Below, one piece after another: positions 43,864 to 56,058 of a stretch of 64,000 nt of DNA. The position numbers and the translations under genes were made by a program. This DNA comes from Aurifilum marmelostoma. Taxonomy: Eukaryota > Ascomycota > Sordariomycetes > Diaporthales > Cryphonectriaceae. Below the pieces are notes generated by a model. It had not been told where the DNA came from and did not search any database. It saw only the letters and a program-made list of their open reading frames with translations. The stretch lies in assembly GCA_027559495.1 (NCBI GenBank), contig JAMXSV010000004.1, positions 3,027,001 to 3,091,000 on the forward strand. Reading direction: 5' to 3'. Numbering within the stretch: position 1 is the first letter of the stretch; the number at the start of each line of letters is the position of its first letter.

Positions 43864-45426
43864 TCAGTTCGCATTCACATCCACAGCCTTTTCACAGTCC
43901 ACCTGCACAATCTCATACGCAGCCGCGCTGTCCTTCACCTCGATCACCAGGGCGGTCAGTCTCTTGCCGTACACGCAGCCCGAGTCGAGGCCAAACGTGT
44001 ACCCCCTCTTGCCCTTGCCATACTCTCTGGGGACCTGCAGGCCAGACTTGGCATCATGGCCATACACGACCGTCGTGATGGGCTCCCGCCCCTCCGCCTC
44101 CTTTCTTCTCCTGTCCCCCGCGTCCCCTGGCTTCTCCTCCTGGCTGTTCTCCTTCTGCTTCTTCTTCTTCTTCTTCTCCTCTTCGTCCTTGTTGCGCTTC
44201 TTGAGCAGCCTCTCCTGGTATCTGCTCCACTCCTCATACCAGTAGGTGCCGTCGCGGCCGCTGCTGGGCAGGGCGGCGTCCCCGGAGCGGTCGTCGAGGC
44301 CCTGCGAGGCATACATCTTCTTGAGCTCCCTGTCGACCTGGACGTCGTCGAGGGCCTGCAGGGCGGCCAGGGCGGCGCGGGAGCCGCCCTTGACCTTCTT
44401 GGCCTTCTCGACGAGGTAGGCGCGCACGGCATCGCGCCGCAGCTCGTCGACGGGGTAGGTGACGGTGCGCATGTTCATGACGGCCCAGGGGTCCTGCGCC
44501 TCGAGCGAGACGTTGGGCACCAGGCCGGCGTGGACGACGACGATGTTCTCAAAGGTCGGCGGGGAGGACTGGTCGCCGCCGCCGCCGCCGCCGCGAGGGA
44601 CGGGCCCGATGCGCAGGATGAGCGGGCGCTCGGCCAGCCACTGGATCTGCTCGTCCGACAGCGAGCGTGCGGTCTCGCGGTCCCGCTGGTCGCCCTTGGA
44701 CAGGGCGGCCTCGGCGGCCTGGTGGGCGGTCAGGGCGCTGGCGGGGTCGACCTCGTCGTCCTGGCCCTCCTTGATCTGGAACTTGTCAAAGGCGACGGCG
44801 ACGGCGTCGGCGTCGGCGGGCGTGGCGGGGGACTTCTTGTTCATGGCGGCGTGTGCGAGGAGGACGCGGTCCTCGTGGTTGCCGCGGACCGAGTGTGCGC
44901 CCAGCTTCATGGCCATGGCGACGACGCTTGCGGAGTCCGGGCCCTTGTTGACGAGGTCGCCCGTGAAGACGAGGTGGTCGCCCTTTGTGTTGTCGAACTG
45001 GACCTTGTCGAGCAGGTCCTCCAGCGCCTTGCTCTGCCCATGTACATCGCCGATGAAGACCAGCCGGCGTGCGGTCCCGCTGGTGGTGGTGCTGATGTCC
45101 AGAGCGGGCACGAACTGCTCGGGCAGCGTGTCGACGAGCATCTCGGGCATGCCCTTGAGGGGCGGGCGGGCGGCTGTCCCGTAGCTCGTGGAGCCGACGT
45201 TCTCGAGGAGAAGCTTGTAGACGGCGTCTTCGGTCTCGGTGACGGTGTTGCCCGAGTCCGAGGCCTGGCCTGCGGGCTCGAGGAAGTCCTGGAAGGGGCC
45301 AAAGGCCGACGTCTTGAGGCGCTCAAAGGAGAGGATGAGGGTTAGGCAGAGCGTGAGGATGCCGATGGTGAAGAGGGTTCGGGGGCGCCGTAGCGTCTTG
45401 TCTGAGAGCAAGTTGGCCGCGAGCAT
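43864..45426 (-). CDS. ppn2: Ppn2-like calcineurin-type phosphatase (ApaH-like, vacuolar polyphosphatase family)
   Basis: A single exon of 520 codons. It belongs to the metallophosphoesterase superfamily with the ApaH-like signature: GDVHGQ at residues 126-131, GDLVNKGPDS at 156-165 and RGNHED at 181-186. VVHAGLVPN follows further on, and VYGHDAKSGL and YTFGLDSGCVYGKRLTALV lie near the C-terminus. In yeast the homologue Ppn2 is a vacuolar endopolyphosphatase that cuts inorganic polyphosphate chains. One hydrophobic segment at about residues 18-33 (FTIGILTLCLTLILSF) is a signal anchor and suits delivery to the vacuole. A charged insertion (KDEEEKKKKKKQKEN) separates the catalytic core blocks. 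All metal-binding residues are present. Polyphosphate as substrate is inferred from Ppn2. Confidence 0.9.
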   Translation of the reverse strand: MLAANLLSDKTLRRPRTLFTIGILTLCLTLILSFERLKTSAFGPFQDFLEPAGQASDSGNTVTETEDAVYKLLLENVGSTSYGTAARPPLKGMPEMLVDTLPEQFVPALDISTTTSGTARRLVFIGDVHGQSKALEDLLDKVQFDNTKGDHLVFTGDLVNKGPDSASVVAMAMKLGAHSVRGNHEDRVLLAHAAMNKKSPATPADADAVAVAFDKFQIKEGQDDEVDPASALTAHQAAEAALSKGDQRDRETARSLSDEQIQWLAERPLILRIGPVPRGGGGGGDQSSPPTFENIVVVHAGLVPNVSLEAQDPWAVMNMRTVTYPVDELRRDAVRAYLVEKAKKVKGGSRAALAALQALDDVQVDRELKKMYASQGLDDRSGDAALPSSGRDGTYWYEEWSRYQERLLKKRNKDEEEKKKKKKQKENSQEEKPGDAGDRRRKEAEGREPITTVVYGHDAKSGLQVPREYGKGKRGYTFGLDSGCVYGKRLTALVIEVKDSAAAYEIVQVDCEKAVDVNAN

Positions 45427-46724
45427 CTTTTAGAACAACCCCGTCCGGAGGGGGAGTGAGTGAGTGAGACAAGGCGCAACAAAAAGGAATGGTGCCAAGT
45501 AGGTTGGGGCAAGGCGGGATGCGGATGGCGGACTGCTGCTGTTGGTCAGGTCGTCATGAGGGTGGGTTAAGAGAGAGAGAGAGATGGTCGTGGTCGCGCA
45601 AGGAAAGCGTGACAGGTTTTTTTTCCTTTTCTTTCAAAGATGACAAGAATTAAAAAAAAAAGAGAAATGGAAAATAAGAAAACAAGCGAAACAAAAAAAA
45701 AAAAAAACCAGTAAGAAAAGGAAGAGAAATGGCGGATGGCAGGTGGATGATGGATGGATGCTAAGGAGCGAGGGCTGAACAAGGTGGAAAAGGCAAAAAG
45801 AGCGGAACAAGTACCCTAACGGGACGCCTAAGATTGAAAATTGGCTTGGCTGCAGTACTGTGCTGTGCTATACTATGGCCTGTAGCCTTCTGTCCGTACT
45901 GAGCTTCTAAAAAAGGAACCATAGCGTAGCCACCACGTGGACAGGTGAAACGATGATCCTCTTGGCGTGATTATGTGTGCGAGAGAGTGTGTGTGAGAGC
46001 GAGAGGGAGAGGCCATTTCTGATCTTGCAGAATTGTGCAGTCTTTCTCTATCAGTTGTTTCTTTTTTTTTTTTTTTTCTTCCATCTTGTTCCAGTATCAC
46101 ACAAGTGATTCTCCAAGACAAGGTCGGTCGGTTACTGAGAGCATTCCAGGCCATCCAATCTAAAGTATTTGACATGTGCCTTTGACTTTTCAGATTTACA
46201 GACCCAGTCAGTACCAAGCAAGCCACTGGATATTTCCAGACCCATGTCTACCACAGCAGACCCCATAGCCAGCCAATCAATAACCACTCTTATTGCTAAG
46301 CATGCGCTGGTAATCCAGCAGCCACTGCAAAGTACTTGTCCAGGCCGGACTCTGAGAAAGGTTGTAGGTAGACTTGTTCCAAATCAACCCAAAAAAAAAA
46401 AAAAAAAAAAAACACCTGTGCTCCAAACCTGCACCATTCTAAGCATGATCAAAGATCACGAGTGACCGACCATCCAGCCACCCACCATGCAAGAGCATAG
46501 TCAATTCCTTGTCCAGAAGAAACCAGGCGACACGGTTTGTCGGACAAATTGATGGATGTGAAGAGATGTTCCTTGTGGGTATCTTGCTGTGTCGTATCCC
46601 TTGACGAAAGCCTCCATTAAAAGAGCGCCTCTGTTCGCCCGATGCCTCTCCCGCCTGTCCACCGACCCAAGCATCGACTCTCCCACGGCGCCTACCATAG
46701 CCCTGGCCTCCTCCCCCCCCCCTC
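45427..46724. other. Intergenic region
   Basis: About 1.3 kb between the start of the Ppn2-like gene and the 3' end of PET191. It contains (GA)n and A/T homopolymers (A22 at about 46390, T17 near 46061). No gene seen. Confidence 0.55.
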
Positions 46725-47264
46725 TCACGACTTCTTCTCCTCCATCTCCCTCCGGTATTTCTCATTCTCCACCTCCCGCCAGTCCCGCGGCGCCTCCCCG
46801 TCCCCCCTTCGTCTCCCCCCCTCGCCGCCCCGCCGAACGCGCTCTTGCCCGCATACAGCTGGTATCCCTCCCCCGTCGCCTCGCTCTCCTGCAGGTTCCG
46901 GAACGCCACGGGCTGGTTGCCGCGGAACCGCTTGCGCATGTCGATCATGCCCCGGCGGCACTCGCCGAAGCCCTTTTTCAGCTGTTGGCACTTTGTCGGG
47001 AGGGTCTCGGCCAGCGGGGAGCGGAGGCACTCGGCGGCCGTGTGCCGCTGCACCATGACGCATTCAGATTCTTGGAGGCATTGTGCCAGGGCGGCTCCTG
47101 TTGTTGTGGTCGGCGGCAATAGGTGTTAGCTGCTGGGGGGGAAGAGTGGACTGGGTTCTTCTTCATTTTCGAGAAGGGAGGAGAAGGAGGGAGGAATAAA
47201 GCAAGACGAGCAAGGAGGATTGGAATCTTGTCCACGCACGTATTTCCTTACATGAGCTCGGCAT
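46725..47264 (-). CDS. PET191: Pet191/COA5 cytochrome c oxidase assembly factor (C-terminus frame-shifted)
   Basis: Two exons, complement(47240..47264), reading MPSSCKEI plus one base, and complement(46725..47097). The 142-nt intron joins IR to AALAQCLQESECVMVQRH. Pet191 is a small twin-CX9C-type protein of the mitochondrial intermembrane space needed to assemble complex IV. The cysteine framework is intact: AQCLQESEC, AAECLRSPLAETLPTKCQQ and GFGECRRG, then MIDMRKRFRGNQP. After GYQLYAGKSAFGG the frame runs on through G-rich sequence. One more G in a G-run at about 46802-46821 would instead give APRDWREVENEKYRREMEEK and a stop at 46725, the usual family ending. The catalytically relevant part lies before the break. 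I read this as an assembly error. Confidence 0.85.
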
Positions 47265-48292
47265 CTCAACGGGAGGGGATTTCTTGGTGGGTTGGTGTGG
47301 TGAAAAAAGAATTGGGTGGTGTAGTAGTCACAATGACACGGGAGGAGGAGAAGAAGAAGAAGAAGAAGCAAGAAGGTTTAGGTTAATTGATCACCAGAGA
47401 ATTCGACGCGGCTCGAGCCGGGCGGTGGAGTGAGGATGACGGGGTCGAAGCTTCTGTCTAGACCCCTCTGCAGCAGGGATGCTAAGGCTGCAGCACGAGA
47501 CACGGGCCGGGGGTCTGTGCGCAGATGGTTTTTGAGCGACGATCCCTCCTTCTCACCCCGAAAACTTTAAACAGAGGAAGGCCAGGGAAGTATCATTATC
47601 TTCTTGGAAGACTAATTAATCATACATTCTCTCAAGGAAAGATATGAACACTTCTCAAAATGACAGTGATGAAGGCAGCTCGTCCAAGATGTGGTTCAGT
47701 CACTTGGACGATCTAGACATGCCGCAAATTCTATTGAGGTACAGTTCTGAGTTCTAGGTGATCATAAATTTCACAATGCCGCATCTCACAAGCCCAAGTT
47801 CCAACAACTCGTCCTAGCACACAGGTCTGTTCATACACGGTCACAACGACAAAGAGGAAAAGAGTTCTTTGACGAAAAAAGTCTGTAATGTATATTTTGA
47901 CTCTCAAGGTTGGTGGTCCTTGGGTCTTAGTCGCCGCCTCTGATTACTTATTATATATACAACATGCATATTCTAGCCGCCTTGCACGTGTCTTTTGTAT
48001 CCTTCCGCCTGTTTCTCCCAACCCGAGCCAGCCAGCCAGCCAGACAGACAGACAGACGAGTGCTGCTGCTGTTTCTGCTGCTGCTGCTGCGATGATATCT
48101 CAGAAAAGCAAACAAGAAAAAGGACCATGATAACCAGGACCACCGTAAAATGCTATTTTTCGTAAGGATCGTAAGAATGGTACAGTGTGGTGGCTCAAGC
48201 AGAGATGGAATATCTGCGAACCGGGTAAAACGAGAAAAAGGAAATTGTTTCGCCGTTGAGGCATGGGTAGATAGTACAAGTGGTTTTTGTGG

Positions 48293-48332
<40 letters not shown>

Positions 48333-48358
48333 GCGTGTTTGTGGTCTGGAGACTCTTT
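47265..48358. other. Intergenic region rich in simple repeats
   Basis: About 1.1 kb with an (AAG)n tract near 47350, (AGCC)n/(AGAC)n at about 48028-48057, CTG runs at 48062-48091 and the TTG array listed separately. No gene seen. Confidence 0.55.
48293..48334. repeat. (TTG)14 array in 3' flank of CFEM-like gene
   Basis: About fourteen TTG units, which are CAA repeats in the sense of the minus-strand gene that stops at 48359. The array probably lies in its 3' untranslated region. Confidence 0.85.
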
Positions 48359-50725
48359 TTACAGAGCAGCGACCGCAGCCAGGACGGCGAGCACGGCGGC
48401 ACCGGCACCGGCCTTGCTAGCACCAGCGGTGACGATGGGGCTCGAGGTGGCGGTGCTGGCGGTGACGGCAGTGGTTCCGCTGGCAGCTCCAGAGACGACG
48501 CTACCGCCGGTGGGGTAAGGGGCAGTGGCGCCAGTGGCACCGACGGCGCCGGCCGAGGAGGTGGCAGCGTAGGAGGAGACAGGGACCACGCCGACCTCGG
48601 TGGTGCTAGAGCCGACAGAGGTGGTGAGACCAATCTGAGGAACGGTAGCGCTGATGGCGGTGGTGACGGTGGTGCTGGAGCTGGGGATGACAGAGCCGGC
48701 GCTGTCGCTGCAGGGGACGACAGTGGTGGCGGTGACGACGATGGTCGTGGCAGACACGCTGGCGGGGATCGTGGCAGTGGTGGTCAGGTACGAGGTCTGG
48801 GTAGCACCAGTGACAACGGCAGGGTTGCCGGTGGCATAAGCACCGCAGAGACCCTGGAAGTACTGGATGGCCTCGGCCACAGTCTCGTCAGAGTCGCCGT
48901 AGGCGTACAGGCACTCGTAGACGTTGGTGACGAAGGAGGAGTCAGGGCAGTAGCAAGAGGTGTCCTATCAGGCAATCAGGGGTTAGTTATATATTCTACT
49001 AGCAGGTGTTTTCTTGGGGAAGGAGTGGGAGTCCAGAGATAAAAGATCACGTACCGAGTTGTCAACGCAGTCGGTGATGTAGGTCCAGGTGGCGATACAG
49101 GCAGGGACGACGCTGGGGTAGGACAGGGTGGCGGTAGCAGAGGTAGCAGACACCACAGTGGTAGCGGAGGAAGCCTGGACGGGGGACGAGCCCGAGGTGG
49201 TCTGCTGCTCGGGGGAAGACGAGCCAGTGGCGACGCCCGAGGCAGCAGGGGAGGTCTCAGCAGGGGGAGGAGCCAGTCTCGGTCTGGGTCACGGCGTGCG
49301 AGGTGGTGTAGACGGAGGTCTGGGTCTCGGTCACAGGGCAGATGGTGGTGCTGACGGCAACAACGACGGTGGTGGTGGCAGTCTCACCAGCGCTGGCAGG
49401 GCAGTCGGTGACGGTGCTCGCGCAAGAGGTGATGGTCTGGTACGAGGTCGAGTAGATGGTGCTGGTGCCGATGTAGCTGGTGACGTAGGTGCTGGAGGTC
49501 TCGTAGGTGGTCGACTGCTCGATGCTCGAGGAGGCGACGACAACGGCAGAGGAGGTGGTGTCGACCACAACAGAGGTGTACGCCGAGCCAGCAGGAGAAG
49601 ACTGGGACACAGGAGAGTTGCCCGAGGTGGTGGTCGCGGCAGAAGAGACAGACTCGACAGAGGAGACAACCACAGAGGACACGGACTCGACCGAGGAGAC
49701 GACAGAGGAGATGACCGAAGAGAGGGACTCGACAGACGAAGTCGCGGTCGCGCTGGCAGGAGTCTCGGTGATGGCAACCGAGGTGGCCTGGCTCGTGGAG
49801 AACGTGGTAGCGGTGCTGCCGACCTTACCAGTGTTCGAGTGGCCAGTCTCGGAGGGGGAGGAGCCGGTGGAGGTGGTGTGTCCGTGGCCGCTGCCGCCAG
49901 CAGGAGAGGTGGCAGTGTAGCTGACATCGGTGGTCTTGGACTTGACGACGGCGGTAGAAGTGGCCTTGGTGGCAGAGGCCGAGCCGCAGGCAAAGGAGAT
50001 GGTGGGCACCGAGATGGAGCAGGTGGACGAGGCAGTGGGGATGTTGCTGCCCGTCTGTCCGGTAGGGTAGACGACAGTCACGTTCTTGGCACCGGCGCAC
50101 TGCGAGTTCTTGATGGTGCTGCCCTCGGAGGAGCACGAGGCACGCTGCTTGCAGCTGGAGCCATCAGACATGGTGTACTGGAACTCCAGGTCGCAGGAGA
50201 ACTCGGTGTAGATGCTGAAGCTGTCGACAGTGAAGGAGGAGATGTCGTCAGACGAGTCAGAGCCGGAAGAGCCCGAGGAGCTGGATCCGGAGCCGTACGA
50301 GCTGGAAGAGCTGGAGGAAGAGCTCGCGCCCGAAGAGCATCCGAAGCCGAAAGACGAGGAAGAGTCATGACCGCAAGAGCCACCGATGGAGTTGGAAGAG
50401 CGAGGAGCAAAGCGGCTCTGGAAGGCACGCTTTCCAAAGCCACCGTCGCCGCTCAAGCACTCGGTGTTCTGGAAGTACAGGCCTCCATAGGAGCCGACGG
50501 AAGAGCCAACAGTCAGGCCGCTGAAGCCCGAGAAGCCAGAGGACTGCTCGGAGCTGCACTGGTTGCTGCTGGTACCCGGGCACGAGTACCCAGAGACGTC
50601 GTTGAAGCTCTGCAGGGAGGGGCGGGGTCAGTCAGCTACCAGGTCAAGCCAGATGTGGGGAAGAGGGGAGTACATACGGTGGCCGATGCGGTGGCCGCAA
50701 GGGCGAGGATGGAGAAGGACTTCAT
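48359..50725 (-). CDS. GPI-anchored Ser/Thr-rich wall protein with C-terminal CFEM-like domain (one-base frameshift)
   Basis: Three exons, complement(50678..50725, 49055..50609, 48359..48964). Removing one base gives 735 residues with phases matching. The first exon is a signal peptide, MKSFSILALAATASAT. A Cys-containing N-terminal domain follows (SGYSCPGTSSNQC, GLYFQNTECLSGDGGFGKR), with a possible Kex2 site at GKR. Next come Ser-runs and about 300 residues of Ser/Thr/Val-rich stalk. Near residues 530-590 lies an eight-Cys-type block (VVPACIATW, ITDCVDNS, TSCYCPDSSFV, VYECLYAYGD, FQGLCGAY) resembling CFEM domains, some of which bind heme or act in adhesion. The C-terminus GASKAGAGAAVLAVLAAVAAL is a GPI signal. 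The frame breaks at a C5 run (plus-strand G5, 49263-49267), where four C would read TGSSPAETSPAASG. The CFEM assignment is by cysteine pattern only. Confidence 0.85.
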
Positions 50726-53700
50726 GTTGTTTGGTGGTTTAGTTGTGTGTGTAAGATTGTTCTTGAGCGATAGTGTTTGAAGTTTGTTGTGATTGTAAGA
50801 GCGAGTGTGGATATGTAAAGTGGTTGTTCAATATAATGTACTCTGTACTTGGGAACGAAGGAAGATGTGGAGGCAAAGGAAAACGAATGGCCTTGGCTCC
50901 TGATAGAAAGGAAACAGGTGAAAGAAATAGGATGTATAGAAAGAAACAGGCTCTGAAGAGTCTGGAATGAGAGGATGTAGGAGAGATGAAGATGATAGGA
51001 GGAGAAGGCATCATGAGGAGGGCGGACGAGCCGCTGGCTATATACCAATGAGCCCGCACAGCAGGCCAGGAGGAGGGCGAAGCATCGCAGCTGGTGTAGG
51101 ACATGGGGGACAAAGGCGAGAGAGCGCGGCCGTTGACCAGCCAGTAGGGCGGCGACATGGGTGGAAGCGGTACCAGGGGTTTCCCATGGCTGCATGTGGC
51201 ACCCCTGGTCATTGTTTCCTTAGGATGTTTCTTTCTCGGGAGCCCTTGTCGCATCCACAGGAGGGGACCTGTCGGGATCCAAGCTTAGACCGGAGCCCTG
51301 GTCGCCATAGGAAGAAGAGGGGCAGGAGGAGGACCATGGTGGCCACAATCCCCCCCCCCCATCGGGATACACACTTGGGCCTGTCTAGATGGCCCTCAGT
51401 CAGATAGATTCCTGCAAGAGTGTAGTATAGTAGGAACACGCACACACACCAATCTGAACTGATCTGATATTGGTTTTTCCTGTTCTGGTCCAAGAGCAGG
51501 GAAAAGACGGTAGCCGCAGAGGTGATTGTTGTGGGATAGAGCGGTTACGAGAATAGCAGCACCACCACCACCACCACCGCCGCCGGCAAGAGCTCATCTA
51601 GACAAACTTGGCAAGCCCTGTCCTACCCTTCCTGGGAGCTCCTCTGACGAGAGGAGAACAGCGTTGACGGGATAACGCCATGGTGAGGTTGGTGGAAATG
51701 AGCCTCTGGGCCTTTCAGGACTGTGCCTGGGTCTGGATCAGACGGGAGCCGTGCGGGAGTGGGTGAGGATGATCCAAGAGGGCAAGAAGTGGTGCAGCAC
51801 ATGCTGGAGTGAGAAGGTGGTGTGGGGTCCCAATGCGCGCGGCTCTAGGTGACGCTCCCCTCCAAAGGGGAAAGGCCTGAAGCCTGGTAGTCAGGGGCGG
51901 CGGCTCGTGTCCATCCATTCTTGGGATGGGGATCCGGCTGGGGCCCACCCTGCAGAGAACAGGGGATCTGGCCCTAGAAGAATTGGGCAGTGGGCAGCAC
52001 AGTACTTCTGTGCCATACTTAGTAGTACTGTACTATAGCAGGACTACTCTGAGTGTTCTGTTGAATGTGCTGCTGAAGAATACTCTGGTCTCTCATCTCC
52101 CTGTCTCCCCCAAATCCACAGCTTACATGAGAACGATTAAAATCCTAGGTAGGGTTCTCACTGAGGGAAACCTAGCCAAATCGCTATTTTTTCCCATCTT
52201 CTATTCTTTTCTCCTCTGACCACACCGGCCTGGCTGCTGGGCCAGGTCTGGCCCGGGGCCTGACGCCAGATTCCCTCCGACCTCTTCTATCAGCTGCTCT
52301 GCTCTGCTTACTTTTTCTCTTGGTTTTCTTATATCATCAGGGTACTATGAATATCTTGCTGTACAAAAGTGTAATTGTAGATGCTATGTATAGTAGTACT
52401 ATGGCATTACTACTACAGTATACTGTGGGAGGGACTGGACCCCACACAGAGACTGAACCCGCTCGGTTGATCATCCCAAAACCTTATCCCCAACCTTGAC
52501 GAAAGCGAGTCATCAGATGATGGGCTCAAGTGCAGGGCTTGCAGTTGGCCTCGGGAGGGCTTCCATGGTTCGTGCAGAAAGCACACTACTCCAGAGGTTG
52601 ACCAACTGGAGGGCTCGCTGTAGCTTGTCAGAACGGGGTCGCGCTACCGCCAAGTTCAGGGGCCGAGAGGGCGACGACTTGAAACACAAAGCTACCTGCT
52701 CAGCCACCAGGGGAAGCTGGGGGTGGTGTCTAGACGCTAATGCAGGTACCGAAGATGCCCTGCCAATCAGTACCACTTCTGATTTTTTAGCATCTCTATA
52801 GCACGCAATGGCCTGTCAGCGGACGACGCGAGGGAGATCTTCTCTCTCTCTCTCCTCTGTCCACTCGAATGATCCACCCTCAACCGCCCACTTTCTTATT
52901 TGTTTTTTTTTTTCGGTCTCCTACTGCTCACTACTATGTACTTACTTTCGCTTTACTACATAGTACACCATCATTCGGCCCAGTTCTTTATCTCTCCATC
53001 TTTGATCCAGCCTAGTAGGCGAATGGGACCTTAGTGGTCAGTGGAGCACCGACGGCGGTGGTAAAGCAGCTAAAACCTGAACTAAAAGCCTCCACCCCTT
53101 TTTTCTCTCGCTCTTCATTGTACTCGGTAGCTCAACTCTGGGAGTATCTGGTATATATCACCCATAGCAGCCGACACATATAACCCAAGGCCTGGCTTAC
53201 AGGCAGCATGGGCCACAAATCGATCCCGACTTGGCCCATTCAGGCCCAAATCCCGGACCAAAAGTACTACATGGCATGAGAAAAGAACCACCGGCCCATC
53301 GGAGGATTTCTTCTCTGGATGTGCTCGACCCGAGGCCGATCTTGGCAACCATGCCCAATGCGATGCTGTTCGTCGAAGCGATGTTCTCTTTTCGAACGGC
53401 CACAGGGTCCCGCAGCCCCTGGTCTTGTTTTCTTTCTTCTCCCCTCGCCCTGCTCAACCTGTTCGTCTCCTCCCCGCCCGTCGCTACCGGGCTGCCGAAG
53501 CTCGTATTCCGGAACCCCTCTCCCCTCAGAAGGAATACAGCATGGTCCCGAAGTGACGACAGCGCCGGGCTCACCAAGCCTATACGGTAAATACACCCTC
53601 TGCCTCACCTGAAATCCTCGTGCACGTGCAATCAATCCACAGAGCAGATACTACCACAACCAACTAGTCGGCTCGAGGCGAGATGGCCACGGAGATTCGT

Positions 53701-56025
53701 CAGACCAGTTCGGGACGAACCTGCCCCTGCATCCTCCATCTTCCATCCTAATCCATCCGGCCGAGCCATGATGAATGCTACTCCGTAATCGATTCTCGCC
53801 GTAGCCCTCCTTTTTTTCGATTCTTTCATCCACCTGATACCATGGTATACCAAAGTTTCTTGCCTTTTCCCCCCTCTCGTAATGGTACCCACCTCAGAAG
53901 GGACTGACGGCGGCCTGCTCGTCACCTTTAGTCGGTACAATCGTGTCCTGTGAAAGCCGTGGTCCAGGGGGGTGCCCTGTTCCCTCTTTGTTTCATGTTT
54001 CCCGCGGGCACCACTCACTAACGTTCGTACATCTGCTACAACCCAGCTGCCATCCTGGCTGCCGTGGACTGATGAATGGTGAGAACTAATGGTTGAACAA
54101 TGCGCGAGTCTTGCGAGAACTCTTGTTTGAGTGTGCATGCATGTATCTATGTGCGTAACAGCATGAAGTGGCAGTGTTGGCCTGTACCATCATGCTACCC
54201 GTTCAGAGGGCAGAGAGAGTGTCGCCATCAACAGGTGGGGATACCTGCTCTCTCATCTCCGGTTCGAGTTGTTCGCGCGCCCCTCCCTCTCAACCCCTCT
54301 TCTCCTATTCCAGAGTCGTGGCTTCTTGAGGCGTCGTCTTCTTTCTGAAGCAGCACAAGGACCCAAAGAAAGCAAGGATCACCAATTCGAACCGGGAGAA
54401 AAGTGCAATCATATTATCTCGTACTCTCCATACGTGCCAAGACACAGGGCCATTAGACCAGGCCGAGACTATTGAACGGCCTTGAGATGACAGGTTCGTG
54501 ATAATCACTTTAACAGAGAAATGACCTCGCTCACCGCCTAGGCCTCTCGGCCTGGGACGATGAGAACTCAACCCCGAGATTGATGATGGTGATTACTCTC
54601 GGCAAGACAGACCACAATTCTGGTCTCTTTCCCCAGCCCGCCTGACCTTATTCGGTCGGTCTACTTTGGGTCACCAACGACCAAATCTAAAAGAACTTTG
54701 ATGAGTCTGTCTGTCTTTGTTCTTTTCCCTGATAGCGTGCATCAAAAAAGGCGACCTCTTGGAGAGTGAGTGTTCACTGGCCCACCTCGTCTATTGTGCT
54801 CGTTCGACAATGATCAACTGTCGAAATTGCCCTTCTCGGGCCTCCTTCTCCCCTTCTGACCCGATCGAGCCAACCCTCAATTTCCCACTTTGCTTTATTC
54901 TCCGACAAAAGAGAGAGAAGGGTTAGGCAAGGCTACCGATGTACTATGTACAGTTCTACCGCCCACCAGCCAGAGACTGCATGCTTACTGTACTTCCTTT
55001 GCCGCCCAAGAGTCAAGAGACCCCATAGTTGATCGGCAGCCTGCCCTCCGATCTCCCGCTCCCGCGCAGCTGGGCGCCAACAACTGGCTCGCTGGTTGAC
55101 CATCTTTTTTTTTTTCTTCTTTTTCTTCCTCACAGCCATGGCGGTTGGGCAGCCTCCGATCCTACAGTAGAGCCGCTAATACATTGTACAAGTAACCTCA
55201 CAAACGCCCAGGGCATGTGATTTCTGGTGGTGTTTTTTTAACCCATATGGGATATCAGGCTTCTTCTCTCATTCATGCTCTGTCTCTGTCCCTTTTCCCT
55301 TCTCCTGCAGTCATGTCCTTGGGGCGGGCGAGAACAGACCTGCTCTTTCCGGCCCCCCGCGGTAAGATCAAGCTCACGCCCTTCTTGCTTGGGTGAGCAT
55401 GACCGACATCCGAGCTGTGCTGCGGTGCACAGGGGGGGTGATGAACCGCCGAGAACACACCCTGCATTGCCTGTACCAAAGTACATGCTTCCTGTATATA
55501 CAGTACAATGCAACTGTAGTGCTGATCTGATGATTCTTCCGTGTGTTCGTCCTAGGCGCTGTCACGTCGCATCCCCTATAGCATGACAATTCGGACTCGA
55601 GACAACATCCAGGATCATGTTCTCTCTCTCTCTGTCTGCCTTGATTTCAGCTGCGAGCATGCGTAGCCACAAGAATAACAGGCTCGAGCATGTGAGAGGG
55701 AGAGCATGATACAAGATAAGAGGCTGTGCGCACATCGCTCGAGGGATCAGCACCACGACCTGGTTCAGGGAAGAGCTTTTCTTATGCGCTTGCGCTCGTG
55801 AACCCGCCGCCGCCGCCATCAATCCCGAACTGCATGAACACAGTTTCTATGATCCCGGCTCCGTTGTGTGACGGGGACGGGAGACCTAGAGAGGGAGGCC
55901 GCTCGTCAATTCCACAAGGCTGAGAACTCGGCTTCGTTCTGCACGGATGTGCTGGACGGCAGGAAAAAAAAGGAACAGCATGCACTCACTCGTGCGCATC
56001 TTCATTTCCAGATGTGCCGCCGGGC

Positions 56026-56058
<33 letters not shown>

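Noticed and set aside
43747..45345. Plus-strand open frame of over 500 codons opposite the Ppn2-like gene.
   Set aside because: Antisense shadow of a GC-rich coding exon; the minus strand has all phosphatase motifs.
49128..50780. Plus-strand 550-codon Gly/Arg-rich frame opposite the CFEM-like gene.
   Set aside because: Shadow of the Ser/Thr-rich repeat coding sequence on the minus strand, which has signal peptide, cysteines and GPI signal.
53632..54138. Minus-strand open frame of 168 codons in the 6.5-kb gap.
   Set aside because: Arbitrary amino-acid composition, no domain, no splice context and overlapping frames of similar length on the other strand.
54379..54393. Box B-like sequence (GGTTCGAATTG on the minus strand) suggesting another tRNA.
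   Set aside because: No matching acceptor, D or anticodon stems could be found around it.
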